A stretch of DNA of 8,049 nucleotides from Clostridiales bacterium UBA6363 (GTDB lineage: Bacteria > Bacillota > Clostridia > UBA1381), in NCBI GenBank assembly GCA_002438865.1, contig DJRJ01000108.1, forward strand, positions 4,423 to 12,471. The letters are read 5' to 3'. The notes beneath the pieces are model-generated. The model did not search any database. It was not told where the DNA came from and saw nothing but the letters and a program-made list of their open reading frames with translations. Position numbers and translations under genes: made by a program. Position 1 is the first letter of the stretch. Every line of letters starts with the position of its first letter. Positions 1 to 5,695 of this stretch are shown here, in pieces.

Positions 1-367
1 TGTGGGCATCGACCCCTACAAATTTGCGAAAACCGCACGCCGTAGGGCAGGGGCTTGCTCCTGCCGGAAGAGAAAACGCTCGCAATTCTTTCGTTATGTC
101 TGCAATTTACCGGTAGGGGACGATGCCCTCATCGTCCCTTAAATGAACCTGAATGTGAAACTTATGGGTCGATGTGGGCATCAACCCCTACAAATTTGCG
201 AAAACCGCACTCCGTAGGGCAGGGGCTTGCTCCTGACGGAAGAGATAATGCCTGCAATTCTTTCGTTATGTCTGCAATTTACCGGTAGGGGACGATGCCT
301 TTCATCGTCCCTAAATCATATAATGCACAGAACAGCATTTCGGGTTGATGTGGGCATCAACCCCTAC
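1..367. repeat. Tandem array of GTAG-tagged hairpin modules (REP-like), two near-identical units plus a partial third
   Basis: No gene is visible here; the stretch is a repeat array. Three hairpin types recur in the order A-B-C. A has arms GGGTCGATG and CATCGACCC around a TGGG loop; copies are at 1-15 (left arm outside the window), 166-187 and 342-363. B has outer arms GGCAGG and CCTGCC, at 46-65 and 218-237. C has arms GGGACGATG and CATCGTCCC, at 117-138 and 289-311. Each hairpin has a GTAG tag on one side: CTAC after A (16-19, 188-191, 364-367), GTAG before B (42-45, 214-217) and GTAG before C (113-116, 285-288). The non-hairpin spacers are also nearly identical between units starting at 1 and 173, so a unit of about 172 bases was duplicated in tandem. 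The palindromes leave reading frames open by chance on both strands, giving spurious peptides such as GRGRCPHRP. Confidence 0.9.
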
Positions 368-387
368 TGATTGCGAAAATACACAAC

Positions 388-417
388 GAAACGGACGATG
401 AATGCATCGTCCGTTTC
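388..417 (-). terminator. Terminator hairpin of the S-layer-homology gene
   Basis: A perfect 13-bp stem (388-400 pairs with 405-417) with a 4-nt loop lies 6 nt beyond the stop codon of the S-layer-homology gene. On the minus strand the stem is followed by GTTGTGTATTTTC, so the T-tract is weak and termination may be incomplete. The stem core GGACGATG/CATCGTCC is the same as that of hairpin type C in the adjacent repeat array, which suggests it derives from one of those modules. Confidence 0.65.
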
Positions 418-423
418 TTACTG

Positions 424-1896
424 TTATTTAATATTTTTCATCACACGCATAATTGTCACAATTGCCTGTTCCTTTGTATAGCCCGATTTGGGGTCGAATT
501 TGTTGCCGTCCACGCCCTGCATTACGCCGAGCTTTTTAACATCATACACGTTTTCCTTTGCCCAATCGGAGATTTCGCCGTCGTCGCTGTAGCTTGCGCC
601 GTTTTGTTCAGGAAGATTTAGCTTAAGGTAAGATACCATTCTCGACAGTATCGCCGCCGCTTCTTCACGTGTTATATTATCGTTCGGGGCAAATTTGTTC
701 TCGCCTTTGCCGTTTATAATTCCCATACCCGATAACATATATATTTCTTTCATACTGATGTCATCAAAATGCGTTCCGTTGTTTACGTTTTCCGCTTTTC
801 CGCTTATGTCGAGCATATTGTATGCTATACGGCAGAAATCCGCACGGTCAATAAGCTTTGTGTAACCGCTTTGCATATCCTGCGGAAGTATCTTTTTGGA
901 AACGGCGTTTTCTATATCAGACTCTGCCCATGATGAACAATCCGGCTTTGCGGTCGGCTGTGGTGTAGCCGTTGCGGACGGTGTGACTGTGGGTTTCGGA
1001 CTTGCGGTAGGTTTCGCTGTTGGCTCGGGAGTTTCCGTCGGCTTTGCCGTCGGTTTCGGCGTTGCGGTTGCTTTCGGTGTGGGGGTGGGTCTGTTTTGAT
1101 TATATTTTCTCATTATTTCATCGGCATTTATAACAAGCGGTTTAAATTCTTCAATTGTATAAACTTCACCGTTTACAACACCTGTTAAGCCGTCCCAAGC
1201 TGCTAACGGAATTATATATTCATTATCTTTTGTTTTGACACAAACGGCAGTTTCTATATATTGTCCGCCCGCAACATACTTTATATCCTCAATATCTGTT
1301 ATACCTTTTTCGGTAAGCTTTTCTTTTATTTCAGACATTGTCAAAAAGTTTACATAGTCCTCATACGTTTGTGATGCCGATATATACCATTTATCTGCTG
1401 TTTTCCTTGCATATTCAAGGCGGCGTTCTCTTGCTTCTTCGGTTAAATCTGTTTGCTCATTAATTTCTTTTTCTTGCACCTCATAAGGTTTTCCCTTTTT
1501 TATAGATTCCAAACCTATAACCTTTCCGCCGTTTCTGGTTAAAATATAATAAAATTTATTATCACTTATAAAATCATAAACAGAATCATTCTCTTTTAAT
1601 ATATCGTGAATATGATTCATTTCTTCTATTTGGCGTCCTTTTTTTATAACAATTTTATCTTTGAGCCAATATCGCTCTATAATATCTTCTTTTGAGTATC
1701 CGAGGTCTATGGCTAATTTTTCGGTTGTATAAAATTCTCCGTCATCACCGATATACGATTCACTGCCGTGCATTTGCTCTATATCGCTGTCGCTAACATC
1801 TTTCATTATATCGCTTTTGTCATCTGCAATAACGGTTAATGTGCCGTTTATACACATTGCCGCCGTGATTAAGATTGCTGTAAACTTCTTTTTCAT
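424..1896 (-). CDS. Secreted S-layer-homology (SLH) domain protein with unknown N-terminal region
   Basis: The product is predicted to be exported and held non-covalently to cell-wall polysaccharide by C-terminal SLH repeats. The 490-residue protein starts MKKKFTAILITAAM, a signal peptide with likely cleavage after VIA near residue 24. Residues about 25-268 are a lysine/glutamate-rich region I do not recognise. Residues about 270-318 form a Pro-Thr-Ala-Lys low-complexity linker (DNA 943-1089). Three SLH-like motifs follow. The first is degenerate, about 320-362. The second, about 376-424, has FDD, GMGIINGKGENKFAPND and ITREEAA. The third, about 436-488, has YSDD, DWAKENV, KLGVMQG and FDPKSGYTKEQA. 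I chose the ATG at 1896 because AAGGAGG sits 8 nt upstream; the in-frame ATG at 1902 would be only 2 nt from that site. The gene has its own promoter and terminator. The N-terminal half is clearly more AT-rich than the SLH half. The SLH assignment is firm; the role of the N-terminal region is unknown. Confidence 0.88.
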   Translation of the reverse strand: MKKKFTAILITAAMCINGTLTVIADDKSDIMKDVSDSDIEQMHGSESYIGDDGEFYTTEKLAIDLGYSKEDIIERYWLKDKIVIKKGRQIEEMNHIHDILKENDSVYDFISDNKFYYILTRNGGKVIGLESIKKGKPYEVQEKEINEQTDLTEEARERRLEYARKTADKWYISASQTYEDYVNFLTMSEIKEKLTEKGITDIEDIKYVAGGQYIETAVCVKTKDNEYIIPLAAWDGLTGVVNGEVYTIEEFKPLVINADEIMRKYNQNRPTPTPKATATPKPTAKPTETPEPTAKPTASPKPTVTPSATATPQPTAKPDCSSWAESDIENAVSKKILPQDMQSGYTKLIDRADFCRIAYNMLDISGKAENVNNGTHFDDISMKEIYMLSGMGIINGKGENKFAPNDNITREEAAAILSRMVSYLKLNLPEQNGASYSDDGEISDWAKENVYDVKKLGVMQGVDGNKFDPKSGYTKEQAIVTIMRVMKNIK

Positions 1897-1979
1897 TGTC
1901 ATTACCTCCTTGATTATAGTTTCGTTTTAATATTCGTATCGTCGTCTTGAAAGCAAACAAAAAAGCATAGAAACCGTAT

Positions 1980-1999
1980 TTATTTCATACTCCCTCCTT
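1980..1999 (-). promoter_or_regulatory. Strong ribosome binding site with two-codon ORF (ATG AAA TAA) in the SLH-gene leader
   Basis: In the leader of the S-layer-homology gene a full AAGGAGG (1993-1999) stands 4 nt before ATG AAA TAA (1988-1980). A small hairpin (CGCCG, five T, CGGTG) lies just upstream. This could be a start-stop element acting on the mRNA, or the broken start of an older gene: past the TAA, another frame reads YGFYAFLFAF, like a signal-peptide core. Either reading is inference; only the motif is seen. Confidence 0.35.
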
Positions 2000-2143
2000 T
2001 TTTCACCGAAAAACGGCGTTTGTCGATATATACGTCGCAACTGTAATGTCGAGTGACAAAAAAGGAAAACGTAAATACCGCATCTATACTCCACCGGTGA
2101 TAACAAACTAAAACTATCTACTTTTCCACATATTTTTTAATTG

Positions 2144-2170
2144 ATTACAAACACGAAGATGTTTGGTAAC
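2144..2170 (-). other. Hairpin at the 5' end of the predicted SLH-gene leader RNA
   Basis: CAAACA and TGTTTG pair around a 6-nt loop, and three or four further pairs form beyond a single bulged base. The hairpin starts a few bases after the transcription start expected from the promoter at 2184-2211, so it could act as a 5' stabiliser of the transcript. It is not a riboswitch class I recognise. Confidence 0.35.
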
Positions 2171-2183
2171 CTTTTACATAAAC

Positions 2184-2211
2184 ATTATATCATTATTTCA
2201 AAAAAATTCAA
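2184..2211 (-). promoter_or_regulatory. Candidate sigma-A promoter for the SLH gene
   Basis: Reading on the minus strand, TTGAAT (2211-2206) is followed after 16 nt by a consensus TATAAT (2189-2184). It points toward the S-layer-homology gene and would give a leader of roughly 280 nt. No equally good promoter is seen closer to the gene. The surroundings are AT-rich, so a chance match is possible. Confidence 0.5.
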
Positions 2212-2368
2212 TAGATTTTATACAAATAACAAATTTTTGGCACAAATAGCAAAAACCCAAAAGTGGAATATGGCAAAAATAGACAAAATTCGGGAGCAGA
2301 CGGCAGAGCAGAGGTGCGGTTTACAATCATTGCAAATGTATATAAAAATTGCGGGCATTTTCTCTTAC

Positions 2369-2439
2369 GGCAGGAGCAAGCCCCTGCCCTACAATATGCG
2401 ATTTTTGCAATCGGTAGGGGTCGATGCCCACATCGACCC
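2369..2439. repeat. Isolated pair of GTAG-tagged hairpins (B and A modules), inverted relative to the left array
   Basis: Hairpin B (2369-2388) is followed by CTAC (2389-2392), a 21-nt spacer, GTAG (2414-2417) and then hairpin A with a perfect 9-bp stem (2418-2426 with 2431-2439). The reverse complement matches the A-B section of the left array, and the similarity continues past hairpin B (TAAGAGAAAATGCCCGCAATT against GGAAGAGAAAACGCTCGCAATT, each shortened here). It sits between the asp23-family terminator and the SLH promoter. No credible gene is visible in 2212-2368 or 2440-2536. Confidence 0.85.
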
Positions 2440-2536
2440 GAAAAAACTCCTGTGCGGTGTGAGCGCTTGCAAGGGGGGGAATGTGCGGTTGACATACAGA
2501 ACAGCGAGTGGTGGTATTTTGTTTAAAGCAATACAC

Positions 2537-2581
2537 AAAAGAAAATATCCGTCCGAAAAATTCGGACGGATATTTTCTTTT
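2537..2581 (-). terminator. Intrinsic terminator of the asp23-family gene
   Basis: A perfect 21-bp stem (2537-2557 with 2561-2581) has a 3-nt loop, a GC-rich centre TCCGTCCGAA/TTCGGACGGA, and A-rich and T-rich outer ends (AAAAGAAAA, TTTTCTTTT). It begins 2 nt after the stop codon of the asp23-family gene. Both strands carry the T-tract, so it could stop transcription from either direction. Confidence 0.9.
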
Positions 2582-2583
2582 AA

Positions 2584-3051
2584 TTAATCCGTTATATCCT
2601 CATCGGTTTCTGCGGCGGCGGACTTTTCCGCCTCCTTTTCAAAATTCACGCCCTCAATATGGATATTAACCTTTTCCACCGTCATACCCGTCATGGTTTC
2701 AACATTATTTTTAACGTTTTCCTGTATTTCCCACGCAAGCTCCGGAATTCTTACGCCGTAATCCACTATGATATAGAGGTCGATAAGCACGGTGTTTTCC
2801 GTTATTTCCGCCTTAACACCTTTTCCTACGCTCTTTTTTGCGCCGAATTTTTCGGCAATGCCCGTTGCGAACGAGCTGTACATACCATGCACGCCCTCTA
2901 TCTCGGACGCCGCCATTCCGGCTATGGTTGAAACAACCTCGCTTGAAATTTTGATGTTTCCTATCTCCTCGTCGGACTCTGCCTCGCTTTTTGCGGAGCT
3001 TACTATTTCCTCCTCGGATATTTCTGCGTTCCTTACCATATCTTCATCCAT
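2584..3051 (-). CDS. Asp23/Gls24 family envelope-stress protein (YqhY-type)
   Basis: This 155-residue protein is of the Asp23/Gls24 (DUF322) family, small cytoplasmic proteins linked to envelope homeostasis; the member next to spoIIIA in Bacillus is YqhY, associated with the acetyl-CoA carboxylase genes. An acidic N-terminus (about 1-30) precedes the family domain (about 31-137), with GNIKISSEVVSTIAGMAASEI, EGVHGMYS, VLIDLYIIVDYGVRIPELA and VNIHIEGVNF. A short Ala/Glu/Asp tail follows. I chose the ATG at 3051 because AAGGAGG lies 8 nt upstream; an upstream in-frame start at 3081 has no comparable site. It follows spoIIIAH by 63 nt but has its own promoter there and a strong terminator, so it forms a separate unit. 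In Bacillus yqhY is followed by nusB and folD; here transcription ends and repeats begin. The family call is firm; YqhY orthology is inferred from position. Confidence 0.88.
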   Translation of the reverse strand: MDEDMVRNAEISEEEIVSSAKSEAESDEEIGNIKISSEVVSTIAGMAASEIEGVHGMYSSFATGIAEKFGAKKSVGKGVKAEITENTVLIDLYIIVDYGVRIPELAWEIQENVKNNVETMTGMTVEKVNIHIEGVNFEKEAEKSAAAETDEDITD

Positions 3052-3099
3052 TTTGTAATCCTCCTTACAATAAAAACACAAAAATCAAATGTTTATTTT

Positions 3100-3128
3100 A
3101 TTATAGCAGAAAAATCACTTAACTTCAA
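3100..3128 (-). promoter_or_regulatory. Sigma-A-type promoter for the asp23-family gene
   Basis: On the minus strand TTGAAG (3128-3123) is followed after exactly 17 nt by TATAAT (3105-3100), preceded by TGC, giving an extended -10. It overlaps the last codons and stop of spoIIIAH. A start about 3093 would give a leader of roughly 40 nt. The asp23-family gene would therefore be transcribed during growth, independently of the sporulation operon. Confidence 0.75.
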
Positions 3129-3696
3129 CTATTTTTATGTTTTTTGCAGACATTTTAAGATTATCCGCCGCAATTTCCGTAAGCTTTACGACATCGTCCT
3201 CCGAAAATCCCTCCTTGCGCACGGTAACGGTCGCCTTATCCTCATCTGCATACACGCATATTTCGTTATACCCCTTGGACTTTGCAACGCTTTCTATCTG
3301 ATTTTCCTTTTCCACGTTCTGCGCCTGGAGAATTATCTTATCGCCCGCCTTTTTGCGGATTTCCTCGTCGAAGCTGTTGTTGCCGGCGGTTTCGTTTAAA
3401 ATTTCAAGAGCTTTTGAGCGTGATTTTTCCTTATCGAGCCGTGCCTGCTCGAAATATCCGCTGTCGCCCGAAACCGTTTCGACATTCTCCGAGGTCTGCT
3501 CCGCATCGCCGTTTTCCTCAACCTCCTCCGTTGAATTTACATACTGCGCCTCGCCGAGCTTTTTGCCTGTTTCGACATAGCTCTCGCCGTCACGGACATT
3601 CACCGTATCCTGATACGACCAGTTCAGATACCCTGCCAGTCCTATAAGCACCACCAGTGACGCCGCAATTATTTCTTTCTTCTTTAATACCATCAT
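3115..3696 (-). CDS. spoIIIAH: Stage III sporulation protein AH, SpoIIQ-docking ring component
   Basis: SpoIIIAH sits in the mother-cell-derived outer forespore membrane and binds SpoIIQ, or a functional equivalent, across the intermembrane space to complete the channel. The 193-residue protein has a short N-terminus, one membrane segment (about 8-26, IIAASLVVLIGLAGYLNW), an acidic Glu/Ser-rich linker (about 55-80), and a C-terminal YscJ/FliF-like ring-building domain (about 85-193) ending in a helix and NIKIVEVK. B. subtilis SpoIIIAH has 218 residues, so the linker is somewhat shorter here. AAGGAGG lies 8 nt before the ATG at 3696; a second ATG follows directly. It starts 13 nt after spoIIIAG, whose stop codon overlaps this ribosome binding site. 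Its last codons carry the asp23-family promoter. The call is strong from sequence and position. Confidence 0.93.
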   Translation of the reverse strand: MMVLKKKEIIAASLVVLIGLAGYLNWSYQDTVNVRDGESYVETGKKLGEAQYVNSTEEVEENGDAEQTSENVETVSGDSGYFEQARLDKEKSRSKALEILNETAGNNSFDEEIRKKAGDKIILQAQNVEKENQIESVAKSKGYNEICVYADEDKATVTVRKEGFSEDDVVKLTEIAADNLKMSAKNIKIVEVK

Positions 3697-3709
3697 ATGT
3701 ACTACCTCC

Positions 3710-4189
3710 TTACTCTTTACTTCGGCAGATGCAAACTCTGTATTCCGGAATGTCGAGGGCGGCAGTTACCGCCTCCGTAAGCTTGCGTTTGACCGCCGCA
3801 CTTTCCGCCCCCTGTGCCGTTACGACCACACCCTTTACCTTAGGGTACGTTTCCTTGACCACCATAGGCTCCTCGCCGGACATAACCGCCTTTTTATCCT
3901 CACTTGAGCGTATTCCGTCCGAGGAGGCGGTTTTTACTTCATATGCTATATCCTTTTCGGCTGTGCCGTAGTACGTTATCATAACGCTTACCTCGCCAGC
4001 GCCCTCTATATCGGAGAGGATTTCGCACAGCCTATCCTCCTCGCTCGCCGCCGCAACGGTTTTTTCCGCTTTCGGCTTTGTTTTCACAAGCGACGGAAAC
4101 AGCATAATTATAACCCCAATTATTATTATTATTAAAATAAGCCTGTTATTCTTGTTTTTGAAAAATTTGAGTATTTGTTCACCGTTCAC
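3710..4189 (-). CDS. spoIIIAG: Stage III sporulation protein AG, channel ring component
   Basis: SpoIIIAG forms a large ring in the intermembrane space of the feeding-tube channel. The 159-residue protein has one membrane segment (about 16-35, with a run of isoleucines) and an extracytoplasmic ring-building domain split in two: about 50-75 (RLCEILSDIEGAGEVSVMITY) and about 108-155 (KVKGVVVTAQGA, then VKRKLTEAVTAALDIPEYRV). The residues between correspond to the beta-strand insertion that builds the ring's vertical barrel in B. subtilis. At 159 residues against 229 there, the protein is clearly short and the insertion looks reduced. It uses a GTG start at 4189, preceded by AGGAGG 9 nt upstream, and overlaps spoIIIAF by 11 nt. 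The Gly-Val-Val-Val and A-[AL]-D-[IV]-P features are typical of the family. Confidence 0.93.
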   Translation of the reverse strand: MNGEQILKFFKNKNNRLILIIIIIGVIIMLFPSLVKTKPKAEKTVAAASEEDRLCEILSDIEGAGEVSVMITYYGTAEKDIAYEVKTASSDGIRSSEDKKAVMSGEEPMVVKETYPKVKGVVVTAQGAESAAVKRKLTEAVTAALDIPEYRVCICRSKE

Positions 4190-4631
4190 TTACGATTGCC
4201 TCCTCTTTTACCCCGTACACCTCGCAAAGCCGCATAATCTGCGTACTTGTGAGCCGTCCGCCTTTTATTTTTATCTTTTCTATGCCCGTTATCTCGTTTT
4301 TGTCGTTTATTGCAACCGATGCGGCGGCGGTAACCTTTATGCCGAATTCATCATAAAGCCGTTTTGAAATGTCCTCGCCTATGCTTTTTGACATTTCCTC
4401 ACGGATTATTTCCTCCTGCATTTCATAGCCGTAATCCGCACCCGTTTCGATATATTCAAAACCCTTGAACATATCCGCCTTTGAGAATTTCGCTATCGGC
4501 GCTATGATACAGCTTATAACCACCAATCCCGTTACAACGCCTATATATTTGCGCCATTTATCCGGCGACAGCATAGACGCAAACGACGACAGCACCGCCG
4601 CACCGATTATCGAAAGTATGTACTCCTTCAT
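4179..4631 (-). CDS. spoIIIAF: Stage III sporulation protein AF
   Basis: SpoIIIAF is a membrane component of the channel complex with an extracytoplasmic ring-building fold. The 150-residue protein has two N-terminal membrane segments (about 5-20 and 29-47, YIGVVTGLVVISCIIAPI) and a soluble domain (about 65-150) that includes IKVTAAASVAIND and EVYGVKEEAIV. B. subtilis SpoIIIAF is 206 residues, so this one is compact. The ATG at 4631 overlaps the spoIIIAE stop as ATGA and has GGGAGG 6 nt upstream. The frame stays open far upstream to 5336, but that part lies antiphase inside spoIIIAE and reads as arginine/asparagine-rich nonsense, so it is rejected. The identification rests on the two-membrane-segment N-terminus with KYIGVVTGLVVI and on its position between AE and AG. 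Confidence 0.92.
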   Translation of the reverse strand: MKEYILSIIGAAVLSSFASMLSPDKWRKYIGVVTGLVVISCIIAPIAKFSKADMFKGFEYIETGADYGYEMQEEIIREEMSKSIGEDISKRLYDEFGIKVTAAASVAINDKNEITGIEKIKIKGGRLTSTQIMRLCEVYGVKEEAIVSER

Positions 4632-5695
4632 ACCGTACCTCCCGTTGCCGCTATGATAATTCCTATGTTTATCATAAACAGCACCGCCGTCATAACCACC
4701 GCCGCAAACACGGACGTTATCGCCTCCGACATCTCCCAGAGCATTTTGCTTATACGGCTGTCGGTGAGCGGCTCGGCGAGCGCCGCAGTGATTTTGAGCA
4801 TAAACTGCATTATTATTATTTTCACTATCGGCACTGCGCAAATAACGCACAGCGTTATTATGCCCGAAACGCCGACGGCGTTTTTCATAAGCTTTGTTCC
4901 GCTTACCACCGTTTCGAGCGTGTCGGACAAGAACGTTCCCACAACGGGAACCATACTTCCCACCGCAAATTTTACCGCCTTTGCGCCGACGGCGTCCAGC
5001 GCAGGTGCGCTGAAGCCGTAAACGGCGCTTATTCCGGTGAATATCGTTATTATCGCCGCCATAAGCCACTTTGACAGCGACCGCACCACCTTTGTGAAGT
5101 TTGAAATCTGCATTTTGCTGTTTATATTGCCTGCAACGGACAGCACCGCACCGAACGTCATAAGCGGAATAAGGCAGGTTTTTATAACAAGCGAAATTAT
5201 GTAGACCGATGCGGAAAACACCGGCTGAAAGGAGCTTGCCGCCGTTATTTTTCCGCAGGCGATAAGCACCGTCATCAAAAGCGGCGAAAGCTTGTCCGTA
5301 AAAAGGGACATCGTTTCGACCGCCGCCGTACCGCACGAGAGCGCCGCATTGAAACAGCGCAGAGCCGCCGTACTCATCAGCGTAAAGCAGGCGAAAAACG
5401 CCGCCTCGCCGCTGCCCTTTTCGCCGAAAGAGCTTGTAAGCACGTTCACTATCCCCGACATAGCCGCCGCAGATAAAAGAATTACTATCTCGGACGCACT
5501 GCTCTTTATTTCCTTAACAAGCATATCGCCCACGGCGTTTAATATTTTTATTGGGTTTAAGCTCAAATCCCCCTCCGCCGTCTGCGTTACCGTTTGGTTA
5601 AATCCGTCATAGCCGTCAAGCTTTGGCACATCGTATGCGCTCACGCCGACAGGCAGAAACAGCACAAATATTATTACAAATAAAATCCTTTTCAT
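4628..5695 (-). CDS. spoIIIAE: Stage III sporulation protein AE, polytopic membrane channel component
   Basis: SpoIIIAE is the largest membrane protein of the mother-cell channel complex, with features reminiscent of transporter or secretion-system membrane parts. The 355-residue product starts MKRILFVIIFVLFLPVGVSA, a cleavable signal peptide (likely cut after A20). After an extracytoplasmic stretch (about 21-65) come seven or eight membrane segments, near 69-89, 98-118, 137-158, 160-187, 209-228, 276-297 and 325-350. The region VGSMVPVVGTFLSDTLETVVSG (given here in two parts: VGSMVPVVGTF, LSDTLETVVSG) is the most conserved part of the family. B. subtilis SpoIIIAE has 399 residues. I chose the ATG at 5695, which overlaps the spoIIIAD stop as ATGA and gives a clean signal peptide; a start at 5719 would add eight non-signal residues. 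No clear ribosome binding site precedes it, so translation is probably coupled to spoIIIAD. Confidence 0.94.
   Translation of the reverse strand: MKRILFVIIFVLFLPVGVSAYDVPKLDGYDGFNQTVTQTAEGDLSLNPIKILNAVGDMLVKEIKSSASEIVILLSAAAMSGIVNVLTSSFGEKGSGEAAFFACFTLMSTAALRCFNAALSCGTAAVETMSLFTDKLSPLLMTVLIACGKITAASSFQPVFSASVYIISLVIKTCLIPLMTFGAVLSVAGNINSKMQISNFTKVVRSLSKWLMAAIITIFTGISAVYGFSAPALDAVGAKAVKFAVGSMVPVVGTFLSDTLETVVSGTKLMKNAVGVSGIITLCVICAVPIVKIIIMQFMLKITAALAEPLTDSRISKMLWEMSEAITSVFAAVVMTAVLFMINIGIIIAATGGTV

Noticed and set aside
1..367. CRISPR-like array
   Set aside because: The repeats are palindromic modules of different types and the spacers are also repeated. There are no unique spacers of even length and no cas genes.
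896..1099. Plus-strand Gly/Val-rich frame opposite the SLH gene
   Set aside because: It is the antisense of the Pro-Thr-Lys linker codons (VGFAVG opposite the Pro/Thr/Lys/Ala codons) and has no start signals of its own.
2122..2130. DnaA-box-like TTTTCCACA in the SLH leader
   Set aside because: It is a single imperfect box with no cluster, no AT-rich unwinding element pattern and no dnaA or dnaN nearby, so there is no case for an origin.
2141..2587. Plus-strand open frame of 148 codons over the repeat pair and terminator
   Set aside because: It is built from hairpin sequence and terminator, has no ribosome binding site and no protein-like composition; it matches the phantom peptides of the other repeat copies.
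3282..3647. Long plus-strand frames opposite spoIIIAH, spoIIIAG and spoIIIAE
   Set aside because: They are shadows of strong minus-strand genes; none has a ribosome binding site or a recognisable domain.
4632..5336. Extended N-terminus of SpoIIIAF inside spoIIIAE
   Set aside because: The frame is open only by chance opposite codon use in spoIIIAE. The family start MKEYIL with GGGAGG and an ATGA overlap lies at 4631.
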